Positions 1 through 5,572 of a DNA stretch of 5,572 nt are shown in pieces; position 1 is the stretch's first letter; the number at the start of each line of letters is the position of its first letter. Below the pieces are notes generated by a model that ran no database searches, was not told where the DNA came from, and saw nothing but the letters and a program-made list of their open reading frames with translations. The position numbers were made by a program, and so were the translations under genes. Source of the DNA: Paracoccaceae bacterium (lineage in GTDB: Bacteria > Pseudomonadota > Alphaproteobacteria > Rhodobacterales > Rhodobacteraceae); assembly GCA_016764835.1 (NCBI GenBank), contig JAESRD010000124.1, positions 1-5,572 on the forward strand, read 5' to 3'.

Positions 1-608
1 CCCGTATTGGCCTGCATTACAGCCTGTTCGAAGAAGAGGCGACAGACACATCACGCGAAACACTGGGGCTGACCGCAGCCGTAGACTTTGATCGCCCCGA
101 TGGCAGCTTTACGCTTGGCTTTGCCGCTGACGACACCCCCGATGGCACACGTCTGTCGGTTGATTTTGGCCGCACTTATACACTGCCTACCGGCAGCCTG
201 TCGGCCAGCATCGGGCTGACACGCGGCACAGATGCCGAACTATACGCCACCGGCAATTTGCAAATGCGGTATACCCTACCCCGTGGCGCGCTGACCGCCA
301 GCCTGAACCGTTCTGTTGGGCCGGGCAGCGATGATGCTGAAGAGATCGTCACCTCACTGTCGCTCGGCGCTCATAATGCGCTGACCCCTGTGTCAAATAT
401 TGGCGTGAACCTCGCCTTTGTCCGCGCCGAAGAAGCTGCCGAAACCACAGATATCACCAGCTTTGGCGTCACTTATGATTATGCGCTCGGCCCAGACTGG
501 TCGCTCTCAGCTGGCTACGGCTTTCAGCAGCGTGACGATGCGGGCGGCAGCGCCAATGCAAGCTCAGTCTCGTTGACCCTCAGCCGCACCTTTGATTTCC
601 GGCCCTGA
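1..608 (+). CDS. Outer-membrane beta-barrel protein, C-terminal 201 residues (5' end outside window)
   Basis: The reading frame is open from base 3 to a TGA at 606-608 and must start upstream of the window. The 201 visible residues consist of short amphipathic strands with alternating hydrophobic and polar residues. Tight turns of the type P-x-G-S/A-L recur at visible residues 32, 62 and 93, with looser versions at 129 and 164. Between them lie longer loops rich in Asp and Glu. The last strand (about 188-199, VSLTLSRTFDF) ends in Phe and is followed only by Arg-Pro, close to the aromatic C-terminus that the BAM machinery recognises. This pattern fits a transmembrane barrel or autotransporter-like barrel in the outer membrane. 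I do not recognise a named family, and any passenger or signal peptide would lie outside the window. It sits 172 bp upstream of xrtD on the same strand; an envelope link to that system is inference only. Confidence 0.75.
   Translation, partial: RIGLHYSLFEEEATDTSRETLGLTAAVDFDRPDGSFTLGFAADDTPDGTRLSVDFGRTYTLPTGSLSASIGLTRGTDAELYATGNLQMRYTLPRGALTASLNRSVGPGSDDAEEIVTSLSLGAHNALTPVSNIGVNLAFVRAEEAAETTDITSFGVTYDYALGPDWSLSAGYGFQQRDDAGGSANASSVSLTLSRTFDFRP
93..320 (+). repeat. Internal beta-hairpin repeats in the barrel protein
   Basis: Three turn-plus-strand units in the encoded protein align at a spacing of 30-31 residues: PDGSFTLGFAADD (visible residues 32-44), PTGSLSASIGLTRG (62-75) and PRGALTASLNRSVG (93-106). 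The second and third share the longer stretch YTLPxGxLxAS and are identical at 9 of 17 positions from the Tyr to the final Gly. Two weaker copies follow at about residues 129 and 164, spaced 36 and 35. The repetition is at protein level and fits successive hairpins of a barrel. Common descent by hairpin duplication is an inference. Confidence 0.5.
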
Positions 609-619
609 ACCGGGCCGGA
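598..619 (+). terminator. GC-rich hairpin over the stop codon of the barrel gene
   Basis: Bases 598-605 (TCCGGCCC) pair perfectly with 612-619 (GGGCCGGA), giving an 8-bp stem with a 6-nt loop that contains the TGA stop. No run of T follows, so it lacks the usual intrinsic-terminator tail. It may slow decay from the 3' end or contribute to termination before xrtD, but a chance effect of GC-rich coding sequence is possible. Confidence 0.35.
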
Positions 620-780
620 TGGTTAACCTGCAAAACGCGCTCACAATCGCGTAAACAAACCGGCATTAACGCTTTCAAAGCTCGCTTTTCAAATTTTGGC
701 CACATAAAATGCTCATTGGCGTATTAGTTTGTAAAAAAGCGCCGAGTCAGTTTCATTTTTGACGAGTTAGAGAGCCAAGT

Positions 781-2388
781 ATGACAACCGCACACCCCAC
801 TGACCAACCATATACAGTCCAAGGCCACGGCACCAAAAACCTGACTGGGCTGTTGCTATTTGTGCTGTTGATCCTTGGTGCGATCCCGGTCTATTGGCTG
901 GGCTTCAAGTCACTTGGTGCGGCATGGGCAACTCCAGAATATAGCCACGGGCCGATTATTCCACTGATATCATTGTACTTATTTTTGCGTGAGCTGCATA
1001 ATGCACCACCGATAGACCCCAGCGCCGAGGTCAACCGCAGGCCGGGCATCGCGCTGTTGGCTGTCGGTCTGTTACTTGGCGTCTTCGGCAACATGGCGCA
1101 AATCGCCGATGTGGTGACCTATGCACTGATCTTGTTTGTCGGCGGTTTGGTGCTGCTCGGCTTTGGCTGGCGCGTCGGCAAAACCCACTGGGCCCCGGTC
1201 CTGCACCTGATCTTTATGCTGCCATTGCCACAATTCCTTTATTGGCAGCTGACCATCTTCCTACAGCTGGTTTCGTCCGAGATGGGCGTCTGGCTCATCC
1301 ACCTCGTCGGCATTCCTGTCTTCCTTGAGGGCAATGTTATCGACCTTGGCGTCTATAAACTGCAAGTCGCAGAAGCCTGTTCGGGCCTGCGCTACCTATT
1401 CCCGATCCTGTCCTTCTCTTACCTGTTCTCGATCCTGTACCGTGGCCCGCTCTGGCACAAAGCCGTGCTGTTGCTGATGGCCGCCCCACTGACCGTGTTC
1501 ATGAACTCATTCCGCATCGGCATCATCGGCATTTTGGTCAACAAATACGGCATCGGCCAAGCCGAAGGCTTTTTGCACTTCTTTGAGGGCTGGGTCATCT
1601 TTGGTGCCTGCGTCGGCCTGCTGTTCTTGCTGGCCGTCGCCATGCAGCGGCTAACACCAAACCCGCTGCCGCTGCGCGACACGATCGACCTTGATTTTGA
1701 CGGCTTTGGTGCCCAGTTCCAACGCTTGCGCAGCATTGCCCCCTCACGCGGGCTGATCATAGCTGCTGGCATCACTCTGGCGGTCTCTGCAGTGTTTGTG
1801 CTCAGCCCTAAAGCCGAACGAGCGGAAGTCTCGCGCGACAGCTTTGCGCTGCTGCCCATGCATGTTGAGGAATGGACCGGCTTCACAATCGCCATCGAGG
1901 CTGCAACCCTCGAAGTGCTTGACGCCACCGACTATGTTAACGCCGTCTACCAAAGCCCGTCTGAGGCCAACTACGTTAACTTCTTCTCAGCATGGTATGC
2001 CGACCAGACCGTTGGCACAGGCATCCATTCGCCCGAAGTCTGCCTGCCGGTTGGCGGCTGGGAAGTCTATTCGCTCGACCAATCAAGCATTACAATTCCC
2101 GGCACGATCTATGGCACATTCGACGTTAACCGCGCGGTTATCCAAAAAGGCCTCAGCCGACAGCTGGTCTATTATTGGTTTGAGCAGCGCGGACGCCGCA
2201 TGACCAATGATTTCAGAGCCAAGTTCACGGTGGTTTATGACAGCCTGACAATCGGGCGCACTGACGGCGCGATTGTCCGCTTTGTCACCCCAATCGGCGA
2301 GGGTGAATCAGAGGCCGACGCCGACGCACGCCTTCAGCGCATGATGGCCGCCATCCTGCCAAAGCTTCCAGCCTTTATCCCTGAATAG
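781..2388 (+). CDS. xrtD: VPLPA-CTERM-type exosortase XrtD with fused EpsI domain
   Basis: This 535-residue inner-membrane protein has an exosortase part followed by an EpsI-like part. About nine hydrophobic segments fill residues 21-288. The three residues known to be conserved in exosortases are visible: Cys200 in EACSGLRY, Arg245 in NSFRIG and His266 in FLHFFEGW. A further helix (about 324-341) leads into an EpsI/DUF3485-like domain with the motif HSPEVCLP (416-423) and YWF (465-467). Exosortases are transpeptidase-like cysteine enzymes that cut C-terminal sorting signals. Exosortase-EpsI fusions of this length are typical of XrtD, which pairs with VPLPA-CTERM proteins. The ATG at 781 is preceded by GAGAG at 771-775. 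No clean promoter is visible in the 172-bp upstream gap. No protein here carries a VPLPA-CTERM tail, so substrates must be encoded elsewhere. The exosortase identity is firm; the XrtD subtype rests on the fused architecture. Confidence 0.9.
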   Translation: MTTAHPTDQPYTVQGHGTKNLTGLLLFVLLILGAIPVYWLGFKSLGAAWATPEYSHGPIIPLISLYLFLRELHNAPPIDPSAEVNRRPGIALLAVGLLLGVFGNMAQIADVVTYALILFVGGLVLLGFGWRVGKTHWAPVLHLIFMLPLPQFLYWQLTIFLQLVSSEMGVWLIHLVGIPVFLEGNVIDLGVYKLQVAEACSGLRYLFPILSFSYLFSILYRGPLWHKAVLLLMAAPLTVFMNSFRIGIIGILVNKYGIGQAEGFLHFFEGWVIFGACVGLLFLLAVAMQRLTPNPLPLRDTIDLDFDGFGAQFQRLRSIAPSRGLIIAAGITLAVSAVFVLSPKAERAEVSRDSFALLPMHVEEWTGFTIAIEAATLEVLDATDYVNAVYQSPSEANYVNFFSAWYADQTVGTGIHSPEVCLPVGGWEVYSLDQSSITIPGTIYGTFDVNRAVIQKGLSRQLVYYWFEQRGRRMTNDFRAKFTVVYDSLTIGRTDGAIVRFVTPIGEGESEADADARLQRMMAAILPKLPAFIPE

Positions 2389-2394
2389 AGGTTT

Positions 2395-2410
2395 GGTGGC
2401 TGGTGCCGCC
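2395..2410. terminator. Small hairpin between convergent xrtD and the 67-aa gene
   Basis: GGTGGC (2395-2400) pairs with GCCGCC (2405-2410), including one G-U pair, around a TGGT loop. It lies inside the 33-bp gap between two convergent genes, where a shared terminator would be expected. An alternative, longer pairing of TTTGGTG (2392-2398) with CGCCAAA (2414-2420) is also possible. There is no strong T-tract on either strand, so this is a weak call. Confidence 0.25.
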
Positions 2411-2421
2411 CTGCGCCAAAT

Positions 2422-2625
2422 TTAGCTAGGTCGTACCAACCGGTGCTGCCGACGCGCGGCAACAATAACGGCGACGATCGTAATCGGCCAAATCAGACAA
2501 GCAAAAAGGCTGATCGGTGCCCAGCGCAAGCCGCGGCTGCCGCTTTTGGCCTTCTCAGAGAAGGTCATAAACAAAGCGAAACCGGCGATGACGGCGTAGA
2601 CAAGAATTAAAATCGTCCAGAGCAT
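2422..2625 (-). CDS. Small two-helix membrane protein, function unknown
   Basis: This is a 67-residue protein that I do not recognise. Residues 2-21 and 36-57 are hydrophobic and long enough to span a membrane. They are joined by a basic loop (KAKSGSRGLRW, 25-35), and the C-terminus is also basic (RRQHRLVRPS). The positive loop suggests that the loop faces the cytoplasm, but the basic tail argues against a simple hairpin, so topology is uncertain. The ATG start (bases 2623-2625) has a good Shine-Dalgarno sequence on the minus strand, ACGAGG about five bases upstream, which supports a real gene. It converges on xrtD with only 33 bp between stop codons and is divergent from the rhomboid gene, so it is probably transcribed alone. 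Nothing in it points to the exosortase pathway. Confidence 0.65.
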   Translation of the reverse strand: MLWTILILVYAVIAGFALFMTFSEKAKSGSRGLRWAPISLFACLIWPITIVAVIVAARRQHRLVRPS

Positions 2626-2726
2626 GGTAGCCTCGTTTACTAAAAACGAACCAATAATTTTGGCCTTTATCCCGCCATTACAGGTATTTTACCTTGGGGT
2701 GTCTAGCAATGTTTGTCGCTGATTGA

Positions 2727-2757
2727 GGCTAATTTGCGGCTTTTCGCCAAATCAGCC
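2727..2757 (+). other. Imperfect stem-loop in the divergent intergenic region
   Basis: GGCT-A-ATTT-gc-GGC (2727-2740) folds onto GCC-AAAT-C-AGCC (2746-2757) around the loop TTTTC. That gives 11 pairs, one A-C mismatch and a two-base bulge. On the plus strand it is followed by AATTTAAAGG, not a true T-tract. It could act in either transcript or be a regulatory dyad; no gene end lies nearby that would need a terminator here. Confidence 0.3.
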
Positions 2758-2805
2758 AATTTAAAGGCATTTTGCCGCGCATTTCTGGGCATTCTCGGCC
2801 CGTCA

Positions 2806-2833
2806 CTGGCAAGAAACCGGCGATCTGTTTAAT
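2806..2833 (+). promoter_or_regulatory. Weak sigma70-like promoter candidate for the rhomboid gene
   Basis: CTGGCA (2806-2811; 4 of 6 with TTGACA) is separated by 16 bp from TTTAAT (2828-2833; 5 of 6 with TATAAT). The orientation fits the rhomboid gene, and a palindrome begins two bases downstream of the -10. Alphaproteobacterial promoters are degenerate, so this is a candidate only. Confidence 0.25.
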
Positions 2834-2834
2834 A

Positions 2835-2846
2835 TTCTGCGCAGAA
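2835..2846. promoter_or_regulatory. Perfect 12-bp palindrome TTCTGCGCAGAA, possible operator
   Basis: TTCTGC (2835-2840) is followed directly by its reverse complement GCAGAA (2841-2846), with no spacer. It lies just downstream of the -10 candidate at 2828-2833, where a repressor would block transcription start. I do not recognise the site as that of a known regulator; it does not match the alphaproteobacterial LexA direct repeat GTTC-N7-GTTC. An operator role is inference from symmetry and position. Confidence 0.3.
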
Positions 2847-3004
2847 AGTAACCAAAGTGATTCGCCTTTTGATTGTATTGAGCCACTCGCGCTCTGCTTC
2901 ATTGGCCGATTCGCCGGCTAGGCCTCTGCCGTCCGGCTCCCACCTATCGCTGTGTTTAACGCTTGCCCCTTGTGGCGCGCCAACTGGGCAGGCAAAGTCA
3001 AGTT

Positions 3005-3676
3005 ATGGCATCAAACCAACAGCTCAGCCAAAATGGACCGCGCATGCGCTGGCCAAAACCTGTTTTGCTTGTACTAATTCTGGCCGTCGCCCTGCCCGAG
3101 CTTGTGCTGACCTTGGCCGACAATGAGCTGATCGGCTCAACCCGGTGGCGCTCCATTAGCTATCAAAACGGCGCATTTTGGACCGGGATCTTGCGCGACT
3201 GGCAAGTAAACTTTGCCGCTCAGCCAACGGTCATGTTTGCCACCTATAGCTTTTTGCATACAGACATGCTGCATATGCTCGGCAATATTGTTGCGCTATT
3301 TTGGCTCGGGCGCATCGCAATAGCGCGCATCGGCAGCTGGCGGTTTCTTGGGCTTTATCTGTTGTCCGCCCTCGGCGGTGCTGCGGTGTTTGGCCTGCTG
3401 TCACAAGGGTTCCGGCCTATGGTCGGCGCTTCAGGCGCTATATTCGGCCTTGCCGGTGGCTGGCTGGTCTGGGAGTTGCGCACGGCCCGGACCGAGGCGC
3501 GAAACTGGCGGCAGCCAGCCATTCAAACCGCAAAGCAGGTCGGCTTTTTAGTTGGGCTCAACTTTGTTGTGCTGTGGCTGCAAAATGGCGAACTGGCCTG
3601 GCAGACCCATCTGGGCGGATTTTTAACCGGCGCTATCATCGCCGCCTTGCTACCAAGCACACGGTCAGACTTTTAG
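3005..3676 (+). CDS. Rhomboid family intramembrane serine protease
   Basis: This 223-residue polytopic protein has the six-helix core of bacterial rhomboids (helices near 19-37, 86-106, 114-132, 139-158, 179-193 and 201-218). The catalytic serine is Ser143 in GASGAIFG and the catalytic histidine is His202 in HLGGFLTG. Helix 2 carries H85-x4-H90-x3-N94, matching the H145/H150/N154 arrangement of GlpG. The first loop contains RWR, like the WR motif of the L1 loop. It should cleave membrane-spanning segments in the inner membrane; the substrate is unknown. The start is uncertain: ATG 3005 is preferred, with a weak AGG about 12 bases upstream. TTG 2963 has no visible ribosome binding site, and ATG 3044 (27 residues after the TTG) would still keep all helices. 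There is no obvious rhombosortase signature. Its stop lies one base from that of the convergent glycosyltransferase gene. Confidence 0.9.
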   Translation: MASNQQLSQNGPRMRWPKPVLLVLILAVALPELVLTLADNELIGSTRWRSISYQNGAFWTGILRDWQVNFAAQPTVMFATYSFLHTDMLHMLGNIVALFWLGRIAIARIGSWRFLGLYLLSALGGAAVFGLLSQGFRPMVGASGAIFGLAGGWLVWELRTARTEARNWRQPAIQTAKQVGFLVGLNFVVLWLQNGELAWQTHLGGFLTGAIIAALLPSTRSDF

Positions 3677-3677
3677 C

Positions 3678-4889
3678 CTATTTGCCGCTCATCTTGGCAT
3701 AAATCCGGTCATACGCCGCCAGAAGCTGCGTTGCCGAATACTTCCATGACAGCCGGTTGAGCACCCGCTCACGGCCCATTTTACCCATCTCAGCGCGTGC
3801 AGCCGGATTATCAATCAGCTCAGCAATTTTGACAGCAAAATCAACCGGGTCATTGGCTTTTGCATAGAGCGATGCGCCAGCGGCCGACACCCGGCCCTCG
3901 GTCAGATCAAACTGCACCATTGGCTTCTCAAGCGTCATGTATTCCATGACCTTGTTCATGGTCGAGATGTCATTCATCGGGTTCTTGGGGTCAGGTGAGA
4001 CGCCAATATCGATGCTGTTCAAGATCGCCAGCAGGTCTTCGCCGTATTGCGCACCGGTAAAGGTAAAGTGCTCGGTCAGCCCGCGTGCGGCCACATCACG
4101 CTGCACTTCCTCAAGATGCGAACCAAAGCCGACAATGACAAAATGCTCATCGGGCTTGTCGAGCTTATTAATAAGATGGCTCGCGGCCAGCACCAGCAGG
4201 TCCATGCCCTCTTGTTGACCAATCACGCCAACATAGCCCATGACCGTTTCCGCACCTTTGCGGTACTGCGGATCGGGCGGCAGCAGCTTAAATGTTTCGG
4301 TCTTGGGCGCAGAGCGTACCACGAACACGTCTTCGGGTTTCATCTTGCCGCGCCTTTGCGCGATCGCGCCAAAGCTGTCATTCGTAGCCATAGACACTGA
4401 GGCCGTGGCAAATGTCATCCGCTCCCAGATCAACATAACCTTATACAGCAAGCCGCGTTTGCCAAACTTGGCCTCAAACAGCTCTGGGCTGACATCATGG
4501 TGGTCAAACAGATAGGCGACGCCCCAAAGCCTGTACCAAAGTGCGAGCAGAAAAATCAGATCGGGCGGGTTACAGCCCTGGATCACATCAAAGCCGCGCT
4601 CTTTCCACACCAGCCGCGCAAGCCGAAACCAGTGCCACATGGCATGGCCATATTCGCGCGCATAGGCCACAGCGCCCGCATGGGCTTCTGGCGGCTCAGA
4701 ATGGCGGTAAATATGAACGCCTTCAATCAGCTCGTAAGGTTTGTCCCAGCCCCGCCCCATCGGCGAGATGACTGAGACCTGATAGCCTGCCTTCGCCAAC
4801 GTCGTCGCTTCAAGCCAAACACGACGGTCCAAGGGTACTGGCAAGTTTTCGACAACAATAAGAACGCGCCGTGGTTGGTCGAAGGTCAT
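3678..4889 (-). CDS. GT-B glycosyltransferase (family 4-like)
   Basis: This soluble 403-residue protein has the two-domain GT-B layout. The N-terminal acceptor domain (about 7-200) opens with VLIVVENLPVPLDRRVWLEA, a typical start for this glycosyltransferase group, and carries a DHHD motif at 129-132. The C-terminal domain (about 215-395) carries the nucleotide-sugar fold: GYVGVIGQQEG (218-228), FVIVGFGSHLEEV (250-262) and KVMEYMTLEKP (313-323). Glu316 sits where the second Glu of the EX7E motif is expected, while the first position appears not to be Glu (Asp307/Ile308). It probably transfers a sugar from a nucleotide donor to a lipid-linked or polysaccharide acceptor at the cytoplasmic face; the sugar cannot be read from sequence. 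The ATG (4887-4889) has a clear AGGAAA ribosome binding site six bases upstream. A role in exopolysaccharide made alongside the exosortase system is plausible but unproven. Confidence 0.9.
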   Translation of the reverse strand: MTFDQPRRVLIVVENLPVPLDRRVWLEATTLAKAGYQVSVISPMGRGWDKPYELIEGVHIYRHSEPPEAHAGAVAYAREYGHAMWHWFRLARLVWKERGFDVIQGCNPPDLIFLLALWYRLWGVAYLFDHHDVSPELFEAKFGKRGLLYKVMLIWERMTFATASVSMATNDSFGAIAQRRGKMKPEDVFVVRSAPKTETFKLLPPDPQYRKGAETVMGYVGVIGQQEGMDLLVLAASHLINKLDKPDEHFVIVGFGSHLEEVQRDVAARGLTEHFTFTGAQYGEDLLAILNSIDIGVSPDPKNPMNDISTMNKVMEYMTLEKPMVQFDLTEGRVSAAGASLYAKANDPVDFAVKIAELIDNPAARAEMGKMGRERVLNRLSWKYSATQLLAAYDRIYAKMSGK

Positions 4890-4930
4890 GCACGTTTCCT
4901 GATATTGCCAGTAAAATGTTTTTGTCGGCT

Positions 4931-4958
4931 ATTCTTAAATGAGGTTCGACGTTGATAA
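4931..4958 (-). promoter_or_regulatory. Weak promoter candidate for the glycosyltransferase gene
   Basis: On the minus strand, TTATCA (4953-4958; 4 of 6 with TTGACA) is followed after 16 bp by AAGAAT (4931-4936; 4 of 6 with TATAAT). The resulting leader to the ATG at 4889 would be about 35 nt. Position and the AT-rich surroundings support it; the match itself is poor. Confidence 0.2.
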
Positions 4959-4963
4959 AAGAC

Positions 4964-4987
4964 GTTTCTGCCGGAGTGTCGGGAAAC
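4964..4987. other. Bulged hairpin in the queG-glycosyltransferase gap
   Basis: GTTTC-tg-CCG (4964-4973) pairs with CGG-GAAAC (4980-4987) around a 6-nt loop: eight pairs with one two-base bulge. It lies just upstream of the promoter candidate for the glycosyltransferase gene and about 115 bp past the queG stop. No T-tract follows, so a terminator is not clearly supported. The remainder of the 213-bp gap (4890-5102) shows nothing else I can assign. Confidence 0.2.
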
Positions 4988-5102
4988 CGCCATGGATGCA
5001 ATGATTGAACACTGCCATGTTCCGTTTTTTCACCAATAACGGGGTGTTTCCGCTTATTGATCACAAATTCACCGTCTCATGGCGTGGCAATTTCGATTCG
5101 CA

Positions 5103-5572
5103 TTAACCTTTGGCCGCGCTCAACCGGGCCAGCGCCCAGCGCGCTGCATCAACAACCACCGCATCAGGGTCGTCCAACAAAGCCTGCGCCGGGGCCACCA
5201 GCTCTTGGCGGCCAGAATTACCGATCGCATAGAGCACATTGCGCATCATCCTGTCACGCCCGGTGCGCTTGACCGGACTGCCCGCAAACCATAGCCGAAA
5301 CGCGGCATCATCCAGGCCCGCAAGGGCGGCAAGGTCAGGGGCTTCTCCACTGCCAATATAGCGCATCTCATGCGCCTGTTTGGCAACTTGTTCCACGGGC
5401 AGATTGCCAAACAATCGTCGCAACCATAAATTCGGTTGCCCAAAGCTGGGCGCAGCTCTTCGGGCACCGGGCCATTATGCTCAATCGTCAGATATGAGAT
5501 GCAGCGCCGCGCATCGAGCTGGTAGGGGGCGACAAAAGCCTTGGTCGGACAAATGTCGAGACAAGCGCTACA
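5103..5572 (-). pseudogene. queG: queG, epoxyqueuosine reductase, 3' part, with a one-base frameshift
   Basis: QueG is the cobalamin-dependent iron-sulfur enzyme that reduces epoxyqueuosine to queuosine in tRNA. The frame enters at base 5572 inside the first cluster motif (CSACLDICP). It continues through [18 protein letters not shown] and [17 protein letters not shown], holding the second cluster motif. At 5385-5386 the frame breaks. The family-typical continuation AKQAHEMRY then lies in another frame, from 5384 through [26 protein letters not shown] to a TAA at 5103-5105, ending in a HEAT-like segment (DAARWALARL). One base added after AAG (5389-5387) restores a continuous protein of 156 visible residues. 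As read, translation runs about 46 wrong residues to a stop at 5246-5248. The cluster motifs survive but the last 93 residues are lost. Roughly the first half of the gene is outside the window. A sequencing or assembly deletion is as likely as true inactivation. Confidence 0.85.

Larger units (their letters stand above)
2626..3004. other. Divergent intergenic region between the small membrane gene and the rhomboid gene
   Basis: This 379-bp stretch holds no supportable gene. The open frames crossing it lack ribosome binding sites and have no protein-like features. The part near the 67-aa gene (2640-2700) is AT-rich, as expected for its promoter, but no clean -35/-10 pair is evident on the minus strand. 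The middle holds an imperfect hairpin (2727-2757). The right half holds a weak plus-strand promoter candidate (2806-2833), a perfect 12-bp palindrome (2835-2846), and GC-rich stretches able to fold (for example GCCGG 2913-2917 with CCGGC 2933-2937). If the promoter is real, the rhomboid mRNA has a leader of roughly 160 nt. I see no tRNA or riboswitch. Confidence 0.6.

Noticed and set aside
696..713. Possible sigma54 promoter (TTGGC...TGC) upstream of xrtD, of interest because some PEP-CTERM genes are known to be sigma54-dependent.
   Set aside because: There are 11 bases between the GG (698-699) and GC (711-712) elements instead of the required 10, and sigma54 spacing is strict. The TGC box also lacks the usual TTGC.
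1419..1928. A 169-codon open frame antisense to xrtD.
   Set aside because: It is opposite a strongly conserved exosortase coding region, with low-complexity Ser/Ala/Met/Lys composition typical of a reverse-strand shadow in GC-rich DNA.
692..2665. The 10-mer AATTTTGGCC occurs in two intergenic regions (692-701 and 2656-2665).
   Set aside because: A shared 10-mer is expected by chance in a window of this size, and the flanking bases are not similar.
2857..3126. An 89-codon plus-strand open frame beginning GTG ahead of the rhomboid gene.
   Set aside because: It runs into the rhomboid coding region in another frame and has no ribosome binding site or recognisable protein character.
4810..5064. 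An 84-codon open frame on the minus strand between queG and the glycosyltransferase gene, starting GTG.
   Set aside because: It overlaps the glycosyltransferase start by 80 bases in another frame, lacks a clear ribosome binding site, and shows no domain, signal or membrane segment. It most likely reflects a stop-poor leader.
5065..5102. AAATT...AATTT dyad (5065-5093) just past the queG stop, considered as its terminator.
   Set aside because: The stem is only five A-T pairs plus a few broken inner pairs, with no T-tract.
5246..5467. Reading the shifted queG frame as a separate small gene.
   Set aside because: Its first part is plainly the QueG second Fe-S motif and its second part is out-of-frame queG sequence, so it is a product of the frameshift rather than an independent gene.

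Overview
The window looks like chromosomal DNA from an alphaproteobacterium, probably of the Rhodobacterales (roseobacter-type). The main reason is a fused exosortase/EpsI protein of the VPLPA-CTERM-specific XrtD type, a family known mainly from that group. Moderately high GC and compact gene packing agree with this. The assignment is inferred from protein families, since there is no rRNA gene in the window.

Layout, left to right. (1) Bases 1-608 (+) hold the 3' end of a gene for a beta-barrel outer-membrane protein, made of hairpin units that recur about every 30-36 residues. (2) After a 172-bp gap, 781-2388 (+) encodes XrtD. Its N-terminal part is an exosortase with Cys200/Arg245/His266, and its C-terminal part is an EpsI-like domain. 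(3) A 67-residue two-helix membrane protein of unknown role (2422-2625, -) converges on xrtD. (4) Bases 2626-3004 are non-coding and divergent; they contain a hairpin, a weak promoter candidate and a perfect 12-bp palindrome. (5) 3005-3676 (+) encodes a six-helix rhomboid serine protease with an intact catalytic site. (6) 3678-4889 (-) encodes a GT-B glycosyltransferase that meets the rhomboid gene tail to tail, with one base between the stop codons. (7) After a 213-bp gap, 5103-5572 (-) is the 3' part of queG (epoxyqueuosine reductase), in which one missing base separates the iron-sulfur part from the C-terminal domain.

How the genes may work together. Exosortases cut C-terminal sorting signals at the inner membrane, and they usually occur in genomes that also make exopolysaccharide. 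XrtD with a nearby glycosyltransferase and an outer-membrane barrel therefore suggests a surface or envelope-polymer neighbourhood. No VPLPA-CTERM substrate is visible here. The rhomboid gene next to an exosortase is suggestive, because rhombosortases are rhomboids that process another C-terminal tag, but this protein looks like an ordinary rhomboid. queG is a tRNA-modification gene and is probably unrelated. I see no mobile element, CRISPR array, tRNA or rRNA. The features worth a second look are the queG frameshift, the palindrome ahead of the rhomboid gene, and the exosortase-rhomboid proximity; I do not see a clearly new system.
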